Origin: Bacteroidales bacterium
GTDB lineage: Bacteria; Bacteroidota; Bacteroidia; Bacteroidales; Paludibacteraceae
Direction of reading: 5' to 3'
Assembly: GCA_022777485.1 (NCBI GenBank)
Contig: JALFGC010000077.1
Location: 1 to 41,938 of the forward strand
Length of the DNA stretch: 41,938 bases
Made by a program: the position numbers and the translations under genes. Numbering within the stretch: the stretch's first letter is position 1; the number at the start of each line of letters is the position of its first letter. Positions 8,680 through 15,803 of this stretch are shown here, in pieces. Below the pieces are notes generated by a model. The model saw only the letters and a program-made list of their open reading frames with translations. It made no database searches and was not told where the DNA came from.

Positions 8680-9423
8680 TCATAAGTCTTCTTTGAAGGT
8701 GATCTTTCGGTTGGTTTCTTCTCCTGCTACTATGTGTATGGGTTTGGTGGGGAGGTAGCGGTGGAGTATGCCGCAGTCGTCGGTGGCTTGCAAAGCGGGG
8801 TCTTGCAGGGCGAGGGTGTAGGCGCGGGCAATCAAAGGCAGGCGGAAGGCTTGCGGGGTCTGGGCACGCATGAGCGTATCGCGTGGGGGGATGGAATGGA
8901 CGACCCTCCCATCCTCCCTTAAAGGGAGGGGTTGCGGGTTGCAGGTTGCGGGTTGCGGGTTTTGAGTTTGTGTTACCATATACATCGTGTCCGTGGCGGG
9001 GACGGCAACGGTTACTGCTTCGTGGGTCTCTAAAGCCTGACAGACGTTGGCGATGATGGCTTGACTTACAAACGGGCGCGCGGCATCGTGCAGCAGGATA
9101 TTGGCGTGGGCAAACTCCTCCGCTGAGAGTACCGACTCATACAGCCGAATGGCATTCACACTTGATTCCCATCGCTCCTTGCCGCCAGCGATGATATGCT
9201 TCACTTTCTGCCAACCGTTGCGGAGCAGCGCCTGTTCGGCAAACGCGATGTAGTCGGGGTGCATCACGATGCAGACCTCATCGATGCAGTCGGTTTGCTC
9301 GAAAGCCTCCGTGGCATGCTCCAACACACTCCTGCCGTCTGCCAACGGCAGCAACTGCTTGGGCACGTTGCCTCCCACCCGTGCTCCTATGCCTCCGGCT
9401 AATATGACGGCTATGTTCTTCAT
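8680..9423 (-). CDS. ispD: 2-C-methyl-D-erythritol 4-phosphate cytidylyltransferase
   Basis: IspD forms CDP-methylerythritol from CTP and MEP in the non-mevalonate isoprenoid pathway. The start at 9423 gives MKNIAVILAGGIGARVGGNV and 247 residues; an upstream extension would overlap the Fic gene and lacks family sequence. Visible motifs are PKQLLPL (21-27), LLHDAARPFV (110-119), RAQTPQAF and the C-terminal region RKITFKEDL. The start overlaps the Fic stop (ATGA). Between about residues 151 and 174, after VPATDTMYMV, lies an extra stretch rich in N, P and Q. It is encoded by a short tandem repeat plus a palindrome that also occurs in the second GH97 gene; IspD proteins normally pass directly from this point to the RxxLxxxQTPQ segment. 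Confidence 0.92.
   Translation of the reverse strand: MKNIAVILAGGIGARVGGNVPKQLLPLADGRSVLEHATEAFEQTDCIDEVCIVMHPDYIAFAEQALLRNGWQKVKHIIAGGKERWESSVNAIRLYESVLSAEEFAHANILLHDAARPFVSQAIIANVCQALETHEAVTVAVPATDTMYMVTQTQNPQPATCNPQPLPLREDGRVVHSIPPRDTLMRAQTPQAFRLPLIARAYTLALQDPALQATDDCGILHRYLPTKPIHIVAGEETNRKITFKEDL
8902..8928 (-). repeat. Palindromic element inserted in frame in ispD
   Basis: On the coding strand this reads CTCCCTTTAAGGGAG followed by a 12-base tail ending GAGGGTC. The same 27 bases, with four changes, lie on the coding strand of the second GH97 gene at 34852-34878. Next to it (about 8930-8965) the motif GCGGGTT/GCAGGTT is repeated several times. Together they encode the extra residues of this IspD. 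Confidence 0.75.
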
Positions 9424-10454
9424 CTTGCGTAGTAGCCTCCTGTCTTGTTGCTTCCTCTGTATTCTATCTTTTCCGATAATCCAATTAATGCCCTTTTGAC
9501 GGAAATAAGCGTCATCCCTAATGCTTCCGCTATATCTTTTCGTTTGCAACCTCCGTGTTGTCGGATATAGCATAGCACAGAATTTATCGGCTCATTTATC
9601 GGCTCATTTATCGGCTCATGTTGTTGGAGGGTTTCTTGGGCTTGCTTCCAGTCGATATGCTCGTAGCGTTTCTTCAGTTCGTTGTGCTCTCCATAGAGCA
9701 CGTTGCGCAAAAATAGTTCCAAGAACTCGGTGGTTTCCTCTATGCCTTTTTCATAATTCTGATAGTTGGCGCGTACCAAGGCATTTCGAAAATACTTGGC
9801 GTATTCTGCAAACGGCTCGTTTGTCAGGTCAAAGCCTAATTTGCGCAGGTACTTGATGAGGAAAATAGCCGTTGTACGCGTGTTGCCTTCTCGGAAGGGG
9901 TGGATTTGCCAAATGCCGGCGATGAACCGTGCAAGATGCGCCACCATTTGCTCATGCGTGAGGTGCTTGTAGGAGAAACGGCGTTCTTGCTCAAAGTCGT
10001 ATGCCAGTGTGGCGGAAATAGCATCATACGAGGCATATAAGACCGTATCACCGTTCAGCACCCATTCTTTCTTCGTGATATTCACTTCGCGGTAACGCCC
10101 TGCATGCGGCAGCACTCCGGTGAACAAGCGGCGGTGGATATTGGCTAATTCGGCAGGCGAGAACGTGAATGTTTTCTCCGATAGCACTTGCGTGATATGC
10201 AGCGAGACCTTGTCCGCCTCTTCCTCGTCATCGCTGCGTTGCGCCGCAGGAAGAGTCTCGTAATAGGTGTTCACCAGTCGCTTGGCTTCCTCGTAACTCA
10301 CCTGCCCCTCTATATGCTTCTGCGCGGTATCCAGCAGGTATGCCGACGGCTTCAGCCCATCTACATCTTGCAGACCGATGGCGACCGCCCATGCCTCGGC
10401 TTTCTCGCGTTGGTTGGGCTCTCCGTGCTGTATGTAGTAATCGAAATCAAGCAT
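9420..10454 (-). CDS. Fic family protein (AMPylase-type) with N-terminal antitoxin-like helix and C-terminal winged helix
   Basis: With the ATG at 10454 this is a 344-residue protein; the alternative ATG at 10493 would add residues encoded by an intergenic repeat. The Fic active-site motif HPFREGNTR is complete (His 185, Arg 193), so adenylyl or related nucleotidyl transfer to a protein hydroxyl is expected. Before it, the segment GLQDVDGLKPSAYLLDTAQK plus HIEGQVSYEEAKRLV resembles the inhibitory antitoxin helix of VbhA-like proteins, but the inhibitory Ser and Glu positions appear to be Leu and Asp. After the Fic core come three NEPI-type repeats and a winged-helix-like end (GCKRKDIAEALGMTLISVKRAL), which suggests DNA binding or self-regulation. 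It lies between kdsC and ispD on one strand and overlaps ispD by 4 bases. Confidence 0.9.
   Translation of the reverse strand: MLDFDYYIQHGEPNQREKAEAWAVAIGLQDVDGLKPSAYLLDTAQKHIEGQVSYEEAKRLVNTYYETLPAAQRSDDEEEADKVSLHITQVLSEKTFTFSPAELANIHRRLFTGVLPHAGRYREVNITKKEWVLNGDTVLYASYDAISATLAYDFEQERRFSYKHLTHEQMVAHLARFIAGIWQIHPFREGNTRTTAIFLIKYLRKLGFDLTNEPFAEYAKYFRNALVRANYQNYEKGIEETTEFLELFLRNVLYGEHNELKKRYEHIDWKQAQETLQQHEPINEPINEPINSVLCYIRQHGGCKRKDIAEALGMTLISVKRALIGLSEKIEYRGSNKTGGYYAR
9586..9621 (-). repeat. 12-bp tandem repeat encoding NEPI units in the Fic gene
   Basis: Three copies of a 12-bp unit (ATCGGCTCATTT on the plus strand) encode three consecutive Asn-Glu-Pro-Ile units in the linker between the Fic core and the winged helix. 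The period is a multiple of three, so copy-number change would alter linker length without a frameshift. Confidence 0.8.
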
Positions 10455-10470
10455 AGAGTCATTTTGCAAT

Positions 10471-10528
10471 TTTACTATTTTACAATTTGACAACTTACCA
10501 TGCGGCGCGTGATTGTCAAATTGTCAAA
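10471..10528. repeat. Intergenic hairpin repeat with CCATGCGG core (copy A)
   Basis: AT-rich arms (ACAATTTGACAA and its complement ATTGTCAAATTGT) flank a GC-rich core CCATGCGGCGCG. The first 23 bases and the core recur at 15713-15803. The element fills the kdsC-fic gap and even supplies the last codons and stop of kdsC. It may act as an operon-internal hairpin; no function is established. Confidence 0.7.
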
Positions 10529-11013
10529 TCCAATATCTTGTCTGCCAGTTCGCGGATGGCACCCTGCCCACCGGGGGTTTGTAGGCGAAGGATATGGGGG
10601 ATGGCAAGCACTTCGGGGCGAGCGTTGGGTGGGCAGGCGGGTAAGCCCACGGCGCGGAGCAGGTCGAGGTCGTTGATATCATCGCCTACGAAGCACACGT
10701 CTTCCAAAGTGATGCCCAACTCGCGGCATATCTCCTCCGCGGCTTCTAACTTAGTGGTTGCTCCTTGCTGTACCTGACTGCCCACACCCATGCGGAGGTA
10801 TTGCAGGCGCAGTTTCTCGGCGCGACGTCGCACGATAGGGGTATTCTCGCTGGTGAGGATGCCACAGGGGATACCCGCTTTTTGCAGGCGAACGATACCC
10901 ATGCCGTCATAGACGCAGAAGCGCTTCATCTCCTCGCCATCGGCTCCGTAGTACATGCCGCCGTCCGTCAGGCAACCGTCCACATCCGTTAAAAAGAGTT
11001 TCACTTTTCTCAT
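10516..11013 (-). CDS. kdsC: 3-deoxy-D-manno-octulosonate 8-phosphate phosphatase (KdsC, HAD family)
   Basis: KdsC removes phosphate from KDO 8-phosphate to give KDO for lipid A-core assembly. The protein from the ATG at 11013 is 165 residues, the normal size for these small cap-less HAD phosphatases. Motif I is LFLTDVDGCLTDG with the two catalytic aspartates, motif II is ILTSEN, and motif IV is CFVGDDINDL. An upstream in-frame ATG (11064) would place the promoter inside the gene, so it is rejected. The last codons and stop come from an intergenic repeat. It is the first gene of the nine-gene minus-strand run and has its own promoter. A KDO gene at the head fits a lipopolysaccharide or related glycan block. 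Confidence 0.9.
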   Translation of the reverse strand: MRKVKLFLTDVDGCLTDGGMYYGADGEEMKRFCVYDGMGIVRLQKAGIPCGILTSENTPIVRRRAEKLRLQYLRMGVGSQVQQGATTKLEAAEEICRELGITLEDVCFVGDDINDLDLLRAVGLPACPPNARPEVLAIPHILRLQTPGGQGAIRELADKILDLTI

Positions 11014-11022
11014 AATCGGGCA

Positions 11023-11053
11023 CAAAGTTAGCCAAAAAAAACGAAATATGCAA
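11023..11053 (-). promoter_or_regulatory. Bacteroidota-type promoter for kdsC and the downstream run
   Basis: On the minus strand TTG (11053-11051), a 20-base spacer and TAACTTTG (11030-11023) match the -33/-7 promoter pattern of Bacteroidota. The kdsC start is only about 10 bases downstream, giving a very short leader. It is back to back with the lipoprotein promoter. Confidence 0.75.
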
Positions 11054-11080
11054 GTTAACGGCATGTTTTTTGCGTATTAT

Positions 11081-11112
11081 TTTGTGCATATAGAAAAAAA
11101 GTATTATCTTTG
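11081..11112 (+). promoter_or_regulatory. Bacteroidota-type promoter for the lipoprotein/radical SAM pair
   Basis: TTTG (11081-11084), a 20-base spacer and TATCTTTG (11105-11112) fit the -33/-7 pattern. The lipoprotein ATG lies 29 bases after the -7 box. No comparable box was seen before the radical SAM gene, so both are probably read from here. Confidence 0.75.
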
Positions 11113-11141
11113 TGCACTGATTATTAAGTCTTGAATCATTT

Positions 11142-11438
11142 ATGCGCTATCGTCTATTGTCCAAGTGGAACATGTTGTTGGGTTCATTGAGTCTGTTGTT
11201 AGCCGGCTGTGGTAGCACACAAAAAGCGGCTAAGCCCATGTCGTCAGAACATCAGATAATGGCACTCTACGGGGTGCCTGTGGAGCAGTTTCAGCCGTTG
11301 CCTGCCAATGAGGCAGATACTATCGGCAATGGTTTGGATTCAAATTCCGAGACTCCGATAGAAAATGTACAAAATGATACCACGATACAGCGCGACCCGC
11401 ATATTATGGTGAAGTATGGTGTGCCATTTCCTCGCTAA
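11142..11438 (+). CDS. Minimal radical SAM-associated lipoprotein with two YGVP motifs
   Basis: A 98-residue protein with a lipoprotein signal: basic N-terminus, hydrophobic stretch and lipobox LLAGC with the lipidated Cys at 23. The mature part is short and low in structure. It carries two near-identical motifs, IMALYGVP (39-46) and IMVKYGVP (88-95), the second only three residues from the C-terminus. A radical SAM/SPASM gene of the Bacteroidales rSAM/lipoprotein type follows 107 bases later on the same strand. The YG-P motif is shared with the lipoproteins usually found beside that enzyme, as far as I recall, but those are longer and carry an additional domain. I infer that the motifs are the enzyme's target sites; the modification is unknown. 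The pair shares the promoter at 11081-11112. Confidence 0.72.
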   Translation: MRYRLLSKWNMLLGSLSLLLAGCGSTQKAAKPMSSEHQIMALYGVPVEQFQPLPANEADTIGNGLDSNSETPIENVQNDTTIQRDPHIMVKYGVPFPR

Positions 11439-11545
11439 TGAAGTTTATTTGCGGATTGGCTTTGCCGAATAGGGATAAATGCTTGGAGCAGAGTTGCCTT
11501 TTGGGTTTCGAAAAGTTTTGTCGTATAACTAAAGTTTGAGATATT

Positions 11546-12613
11546 GTGTCTTTTCGTCTTCGCTTAGCGCTGAGGCTGGAGCAGTTGCGGCGCAGGAATA
11601 TGAAGGTGTTACACCCTTTGCAGCAACTCTTTTGGGAGAGTACGCTGCGGTGCAATGTGCATTGTTTGCATTGCGGCAGCGATTGTTTCTCTTCGGTTAC
11701 TCAGCCCGATATGCCTTCTGCCGACTTTCTGAAAGTGATAGATGAGCAAATTACACCGCATGTGAATCCGCATGAGGTGATGATTATTATCTCCGGTGGT
11801 GAACCTTTGATGAGGAAGGACTTAGAAGATGTTGGGCGTGCATTGTATGACCGTGGTTATCCTTGGGGAATGGTTACCAATGGATTAGCACTCAATAGAG
11901 AGCGTTTTGCCGCCTTACGAAAAGCAGGACTTCGCTCGCTGACTATCAGTTGCGATGGGTTGCAGGAAGACCATATATGGCTTCGCCAACATCCTTTGGC
12001 GTTTGAGGGAGCCACGCGTGCTATACGCCTTGCTGCGGCAGACAAAGGACTGACATGGGATGTGGTTACTTGCGCCAACCAGCGTAATTATCCTCACCTA
12101 AAAGCGATACGCGAGATGTTATGGCAAATGGGTGTTCGCCATTGGCGTGTCTTTGGTATAGACCCTATGGGGCGCGCTGCTACCAATCCCGAACTGTTGC
12201 TGACTGATGAGCAGTTTCGCGGCTTGATGGATTTTATTGCCGCCGAGCGGGAACAAGGTAGGCATGTGTCGTATTCCTGTGAGGGCTATTTAGGTAGTTA
12301 TGAAGGGCGTGTAAGAGACCATTTATATCATTGCGCAGCCGGTATCTCTATCGCCTCTATACTGATTGACGGCAGTATCTCTGCATGCACGAGTATTCGA
12401 GGTAAGTACTACCAAGGCAATATCTATCGCGATTCGTTTTGGGAGGTGTGGGAACACGGCTTTAAGCCCTATCGCGACCGCTCTTGGATGAAAAAACAAA
12501 CGCCCTGCAAGGACTGCAAAGCGTTCGCATTCTGCGAGGGCAACGGTATGCACCTCCGCCGAGAAGACGGCTCACTTATGTTATGCCACTTAGAGCGGTT
12601 AGGGCAGAAATAG
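11546..12613 (+). CDS. Radical SAM/SPASM protein of the rSAM/lipoprotein system (TIGR04133-like)
   Basis: A 355-residue enzyme starting at a GTG (MSFRLRLALR), which fits the family start; the first ATG would remove 18 conserved residues. The radical SAM cluster motif is CNVHCLHC (C36, C40, C43), followed by IISGGEPLMRKDLE and WGMVTNGLAL. The C-terminal SPASM region has Cys sets around YHCAAGISIAS, GSISAC, CKDCKAFAFC and LCHLE for auxiliary iron-sulfur clusters, as in peptide-modifying enzymes. The sequence matches from memory the TIGR04133 group, which occurs next to a putative modified lipoprotein. The upstream lipoprotein with two YGVP motifs is the likely partner. The chemistry on the substrate is not known from sequence. 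Confidence 0.9.
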   Translation: MSFRLRLALRLEQLRRRNMKVLHPLQQLFWESTLRCNVHCLHCGSDCFSSVTQPDMPSADFLKVIDEQITPHVNPHEVMIIISGGEPLMRKDLEDVGRALYDRGYPWGMVTNGLALNRERFAALRKAGLRSLTISCDGLQEDHIWLRQHPLAFEGATRAIRLAAADKGLTWDVVTCANQRNYPHLKAIREMLWQMGVRHWRVFGIDPMGRAATNPELLLTDEQFRGLMDFIAAEREQGRHVSYSCEGYLGSYEGRVRDHLYHCAAGISIASILIDGSISACTSIRGKYYQGNIYRDSFWEVWEHGFKPYRDRSWMKKQTPCKDCKAFAFCEGNGMHLRREDGSLMLCHLERLGQK

Positions 12614-12638
12614 GAGCGATGGAAGCGATACTACCTAT

Positions 12639-13283
12639 TTATCGCTCATTGTTATACCATTTTTCCAATCTCTGATTGAAACTTCTTCGGTCGAGGGAAG
12701 ATGTCGCCCAATGTTTCACTTCGGCGGTCATCTCTACACACTCTATCTTCACTTTTCGGCGCAGGCGCAGGCGTTTTGTCTTCTGCTTGCTCCATAGGCT
12801 ATCTTCTAATCCCGTAGTCCGAACTAAGATTATCTCGGTTTCATCGGGTAAATTTTGGCATACCTCGTATGCTAAACGGCGGTTTCCGATTACCTCGCGG
12901 GGTTCTAATGCCACATGCCCTGAGGGGTAAAAGATTACATCTTTTCCCGCTTGGAGCGATTGCAGGGCAATGTTGGTAAGTTGTTGCGCTTGCGCCACAT
13001 CTTCCCTTCGGCGGCTTTTCTCCAAGTCGGGGACTATCACCGAATCCAGCATCTGCAACACGGGCAGAAAGAACCTGTTGCGGAAAAAACGCTCATCCAC
13101 CATCGGGCATAATGCTACATCCCAACACTCGGCAAAGAGCAGCAAAGGGTCGATGAAAGCGGGATGATTTGGCATTACGAGGTGCACTTTGTTATCATGC
13201 AAGTATTTCAGGCCTTTTATCTCTACATCATAATGTATGTGGAAAAGTGCCCGCGCAAAGTGAGCAAAACGAAAACGGTTCAT
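12639..13283 (-). CDS. Lysophospholipid / 1-acylglycerol-3-phosphate acyltransferase family (PlsC-like)
   Basis: A 214-residue protein with the acyltransferase block I as NHPAFID (NH followed by D four residues later) and a block III-like YPSGHVALEPRE where most PlsC enzymes have a FPEG-type motif. The expected role is transfer of an acyl chain to a lysophospholipid or a lipid-like acceptor. The RTTGLEDSLWSKQKT region resembles the acyltransferase halves of Aas-like proteins, but no AMP-ligase domain follows, so it is a stand-alone version. It ends 25 bases from the end of the radical SAM gene (converging). The specific acceptor is unknown. Confidence 0.8.
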   Translation of the reverse strand: MNRFRFAHFARALFHIHYDVEIKGLKYLHDNKVHLVMPNHPAFIDPLLLFAECWDVALCPMVDERFFRNRFFLPVLQMLDSVIVPDLEKSRRREDVAQAQQLTNIALQSLQAGKDVIFYPSGHVALEPREVIGNRRLAYEVCQNLPDETEIILVRTTGLEDSLWSKQKTKRLRLRRKVKIECVEMTAEVKHWATSSLDRRSFNQRLEKWYNNER

Positions 13284-13284
13284 A

Positions 13285-13394
13285 AGTGGTTAGTGGTTAG
13301 TGGTCAGTGGTTAGTGGTCAGAGTAATCGGAGTAATCGGAATTATCAGAGCAGGGGCATGTTAATTGTTAACTGTTAATTATTAACTATTTTCT
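13285..13394. repeat. Short direct repeats in the comF-plsC gap
   Basis: The gap is made of repeats: several copies of GTGGTTAGTGGTCAG-type units, then GAGTAATCG twice, a short GC-rich stretch containing GGGGCATG, and then GTTAATTGTTAACTGTTAAT-type units. The arrangement of repeats, GCATG core, repeats recalls the other gap elements, but here the two sides are not complementary. No gene is seen. Confidence 0.65.
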
Positions 13395-14090
13395 CTATCT
13401 TGCTTTGCAGAGGGCGAAGACGGAGTAGTGTGCGCCGCGGCATGGTTTGAGGGCTTGCATACATGCTCGCATGGTGGCTCCTGTGGTGATTAGGTCGTCC
13501 ACCAAGAGGATATGCTTGCGATACAATTCCTCGGGATGGTTCACCTCAAACGCATTCACCATATTGGTCTTGCGCTCGTCTCCTTGCAACAACGCCTGCT
13601 GGGCAGTGTGCTTCGGACGGGTCAATAGTGTCGTATTCATCGGGATTTTCGTTACCTCGCTCAGTGCTCGCGCGATGTACTCCGACTGGTTAAATCCTCG
13701 TTCTCGGAGTCGTTTGGGGTGCAGAGGGATAGGGATGATGATGTCTATTCCGTCAAAGAAATCCGTTTGCAGGAAGTCGTATGCCGCCTCTTTGGTAAGC
13801 AGTGTGGCGATGTCGGGTTGCTCGTGGAACTTCATGCTGTGTATTGCCTTTCGGATAGGGTGTCCTTTGTCGTAGAAAAGGAAGGCAGCACCCCGTTGAA
13901 ACCGAGAGAAATCGGAAGAAAAGAGTTGCTCGGTGATGTTATCTCGTTGCGTGGCTTGCTCCGTGCGCGGCAACATCTGCATACAAGCAGGGCAGATACA
14001 ATCCATATCATCATCTATCACCTTTCCGCACATTGGACAGCGGCGAGGGAAGATAAGTTGGAGGATACTATGTAAGAAGTTTAGTGGCAA
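13395..14090 (-). CDS. comF: ComF family phosphoribosyltransferase-like protein
   Basis: The N-terminus has a four-Cys zinc-finger-like set (CPMCG and CPAC), and the C-terminal half has a PRTase fold with the PRPP loop LLVDDLITTGATM and the segment RERGFNQSEYIAR typical of ComF. In naturally competent bacteria ComF helps DNA uptake; many others keep it with unknown use. The open frame runs to an ATG at 14201, but a promoter -7 box (14111-14118) lies inside that extension. I therefore prefer the TTG at 14090, giving 231 residues and a start (PLNFLHSILQLIFPRRC) like other family members. The start is uncertain; the family call is firm. Confidence 0.85.
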   Translation of the reverse strand: MPLNFLHSILQLIFPRRCPMCGKVIDDDMDCICPACMQMLPRTEQATQRDNITEQLFSSDFSRFQRGAAFLFYDKGHPIRKAIHSMKFHEQPDIATLLTKEAAYDFLQTDFFDGIDIIIPIPLHPKRLRERGFNQSEYIARALSEVTKIPMNTTLLTRPKHTAQQALLQGDERKTNMVNAFEVNHPEELYRKHILLVDDLITTGATMRACMQALKPCRGAHYSVFALCKAR

Positions 14091-14110
14091 GGGGGGAGTA
14101 GAGATGGCAG

Positions 14111-14141
14111 CAAAGGTAGTGAATTTTTGGGATATATGCAA
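14111..14141 (-). promoter_or_regulatory. Bacteroidota-type promoter for comF
   Basis: On the minus strand TTG (14141-14139), 20 bases, TACCTTTG (14118-14111). The predicted transcription start lies near 14104, downstream of the most upstream ATG of the comF frame, which argues for the later start codon at 14090. Confidence 0.65.
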
Positions 14142-14208
14142 GATATGAGGCAAAAAATACCGCAAAATCTTGCGATTTTTGCGGCATTCTCTTTTTGGCA
14201 ATCCGTAA

Positions 14209-15690
14209 TTATAGCGTTACGCCGGTTTTGAAGATGGCAATCTCGTGGTAGCCGTTGCGCTCGTTGTTGGTGAGCGTGCCGTTGGCTACGGAGATGACAT
14301 AGTCGGTGAAGCGTTTTGCCACTTCCTCCATCGGCTCTCCCTCGGCAATCACGCCCGCGTTGAAGTCAATCCACTGCGGTTTATTGCGATAGAGGTTGCT
14401 GTTGGTGGACACCTTCATCGTAGGCACATAGGTGCCGAATGGGGTGCCGCGCCCTGTGGTGAAGAGCACGATATGACAACCAGCGGAAGCAAGTGCCGTA
14501 GCGGCTACGAGGTCGTTCCCCGGCGCTGAGAGCAGGTTAAGTCCTTTCACTTGCAGGCGTTCGCCATAGGGCAATACGCCGCGCACGAGCGACTTACCGC
14601 ATTTCTGCGTGCAGCCGAGGGCTTTGTCCTCCAGCGTGGAGATACCGCCTGCCTTGTTACCCGGGGAGGGGTTCTCGCCCACAGGCTCACCGTGGGAGAG
14701 GAAATAGTCCTTAAAGTTGTTTATTAGCGACACCGTCTCGTCGAAGAGTTGTCGGTTGGCGCAGCGGTCCATGAGGATAGTCTCCGCGCCGAACATCTCG
14801 GGCACTTCGGTGAGGATGGTGGTGCCACCTTGTGCTACGAGGTAGTCGGAGAACACGCCCAAGAGGGGGTTGGCGGTGATGCCGGAGAAGCCGTCAGAGC
14901 CGCCGCATTTCAAGCCTACGCGCAGTTCGGAGAGCGGGCACTCGGTGCGTTGGTCTTGTTGTGTGAGGGCGTATAGTTCGCGCAGGATAGGCATACAGTA
15001 TTCCACCTCATCGCCGGCTATCTTCTGGCTCACTACGAAACGCACGCGCTCGTGGTCGTAGTCGCCGCAGAACTGCTCGAAGACATCGGGCTGGTTGTTC
15101 TCGCATCCAAGTCCTACCACGAGGACAGCACCCGCATTGGGGTGGTGCACCATGTCGCGCAGGATCTTCTTGGTGTTCTCGTGGTCATCGCCTAATTGCG
15201 AGCAACCGTAGTTATGCGGGAAAGCGAAGATATTGTCCGCGCCCGTCTCGCGGCGGAGTTGCTCCGCCAAGCGGCTGACAATACCATTCACGCAGCCGAC
15301 AGTCGGGATAATCCATACCTCGTTGCGGATACCCACCTGCCCGTCTTTGCGGCGATAGCCCATGAAAGTACGGTGCTCATCGGGGATATTGAGCACTACT
15401 TCTTGGGGGTGGTATTCATAGGAGAGTAACCCTGCGAGGTTGGTCTTGATATTGTTCTCGTTCATCCACGCACCGGCTTGCTTGTCTTCGCGTGCATGCC
15501 CGATGGGGAAGCCATATTTGATAACATTCTCGCCTGCCTTGATGTCGGCAATGGCTATCTTATGCCCAGCGGGGATGTCTTCCAATACGGTGATTTGCTT
15601 GCCGTCCACTTCTATAACGGCACCTGCCGACAGGGGCTGTATGGCTACAACCACATTGTCGGCAGGATTGATTTTCAGGATATCAGTCAT
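14209..15690 (-). CDS. uxaA: Altronate dehydratase
   Basis: UxaA removes water from D-altronate to give 2-keto-3-deoxy-D-gluconate in galacturonate breakdown. The 493-residue protein has the small N-terminal SAF-like domain (about 1-95, with YGFPIGHARED at its end) and the long C-terminal domain with FMGYRRKDGQVGIRNEVWII, HNYGCSQLGDDH, GLGCENNQ and LKCGGSDGFSGITANP. Conserved cysteines in these segments fit the iron-dependent site. The length is normal for full-size altronate dehydratase. It follows uxaB on the same strand with a repeat-filled 113-base gap, so the two probably form an operon for hexuronate use. Confidence 0.95.
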   Translation of the reverse strand: MTDILKINPADNVVVAIQPLSAGAVIEVDGKQITVLEDIPAGHKIAIADIKAGENVIKYGFPIGHAREDKQAGAWMNENNIKTNLAGLLSYEYHPQEVVLNIPDEHRTFMGYRRKDGQVGIRNEVWIIPTVGCVNGIVSRLAEQLRRETGADNIFAFPHNYGCSQLGDDHENTKKILRDMVHHPNAGAVLVVGLGCENNQPDVFEQFCGDYDHERVRFVVSQKIAGDEVEYCMPILRELYALTQQDQRTECPLSELRVGLKCGGSDGFSGITANPLLGVFSDYLVAQGGTTILTEVPEMFGAETILMDRCANRQLFDETVSLINNFKDYFLSHGEPVGENPSPGNKAGGISTLEDKALGCTQKCGKSLVRGVLPYGERLQVKGLNLLSAPGNDLVAATALASAGCHIVLFTTGRGTPFGTYVPTMKVSTNSNLYRNKPQWIDFNAGVIAEGEPMEEVAKRFTDYVISVANGTLTNNERNGYHEIAIFKTGVTL

Positions 15691-15712
15691 AATTTATTTG
15701 ACTATTTGACTA

Positions 15713-15803
15713 TTTACTATTTTACAATTTGACAATTTACAATTTTACAATTGACCATGCGGTGCACAATAATTGTCAAATAGTAAATAGTAAAATTGTC
15801 AAT
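15713..15803. repeat. Intergenic hairpin repeat with CCATGCGG core (copy B)
   Basis: It starts with the same 23 bases as the copy at 10471 (TTTACTATTTTACAATTTGA and on), has AT-rich direct repeats, the core ACCATGCGGTGC, and a right arm complementary to the left (ATTGTCAAATAGTAAATAG). It fills the uxaB-uxaA gap, where a hairpin in the transcript could affect expression of uxaA; that is inference. Confidence 0.7.

Noticed and set aside
9424..9573. Longer N-terminus for ispD
   Set aside because: Lies wholly within the Fic gene and lacks family sequence; the ATGA overlap start at 9423 fits IspD exactly.
12614..12647. Hairpin GAGCGAT/ATCGCTC as terminator between the radical SAM and PlsC-like genes
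   Set aside because: Only a seven-base stem with a 20-base loop and no T run; it also overlaps the PlsC-like stop codon. Too weak to annotate.
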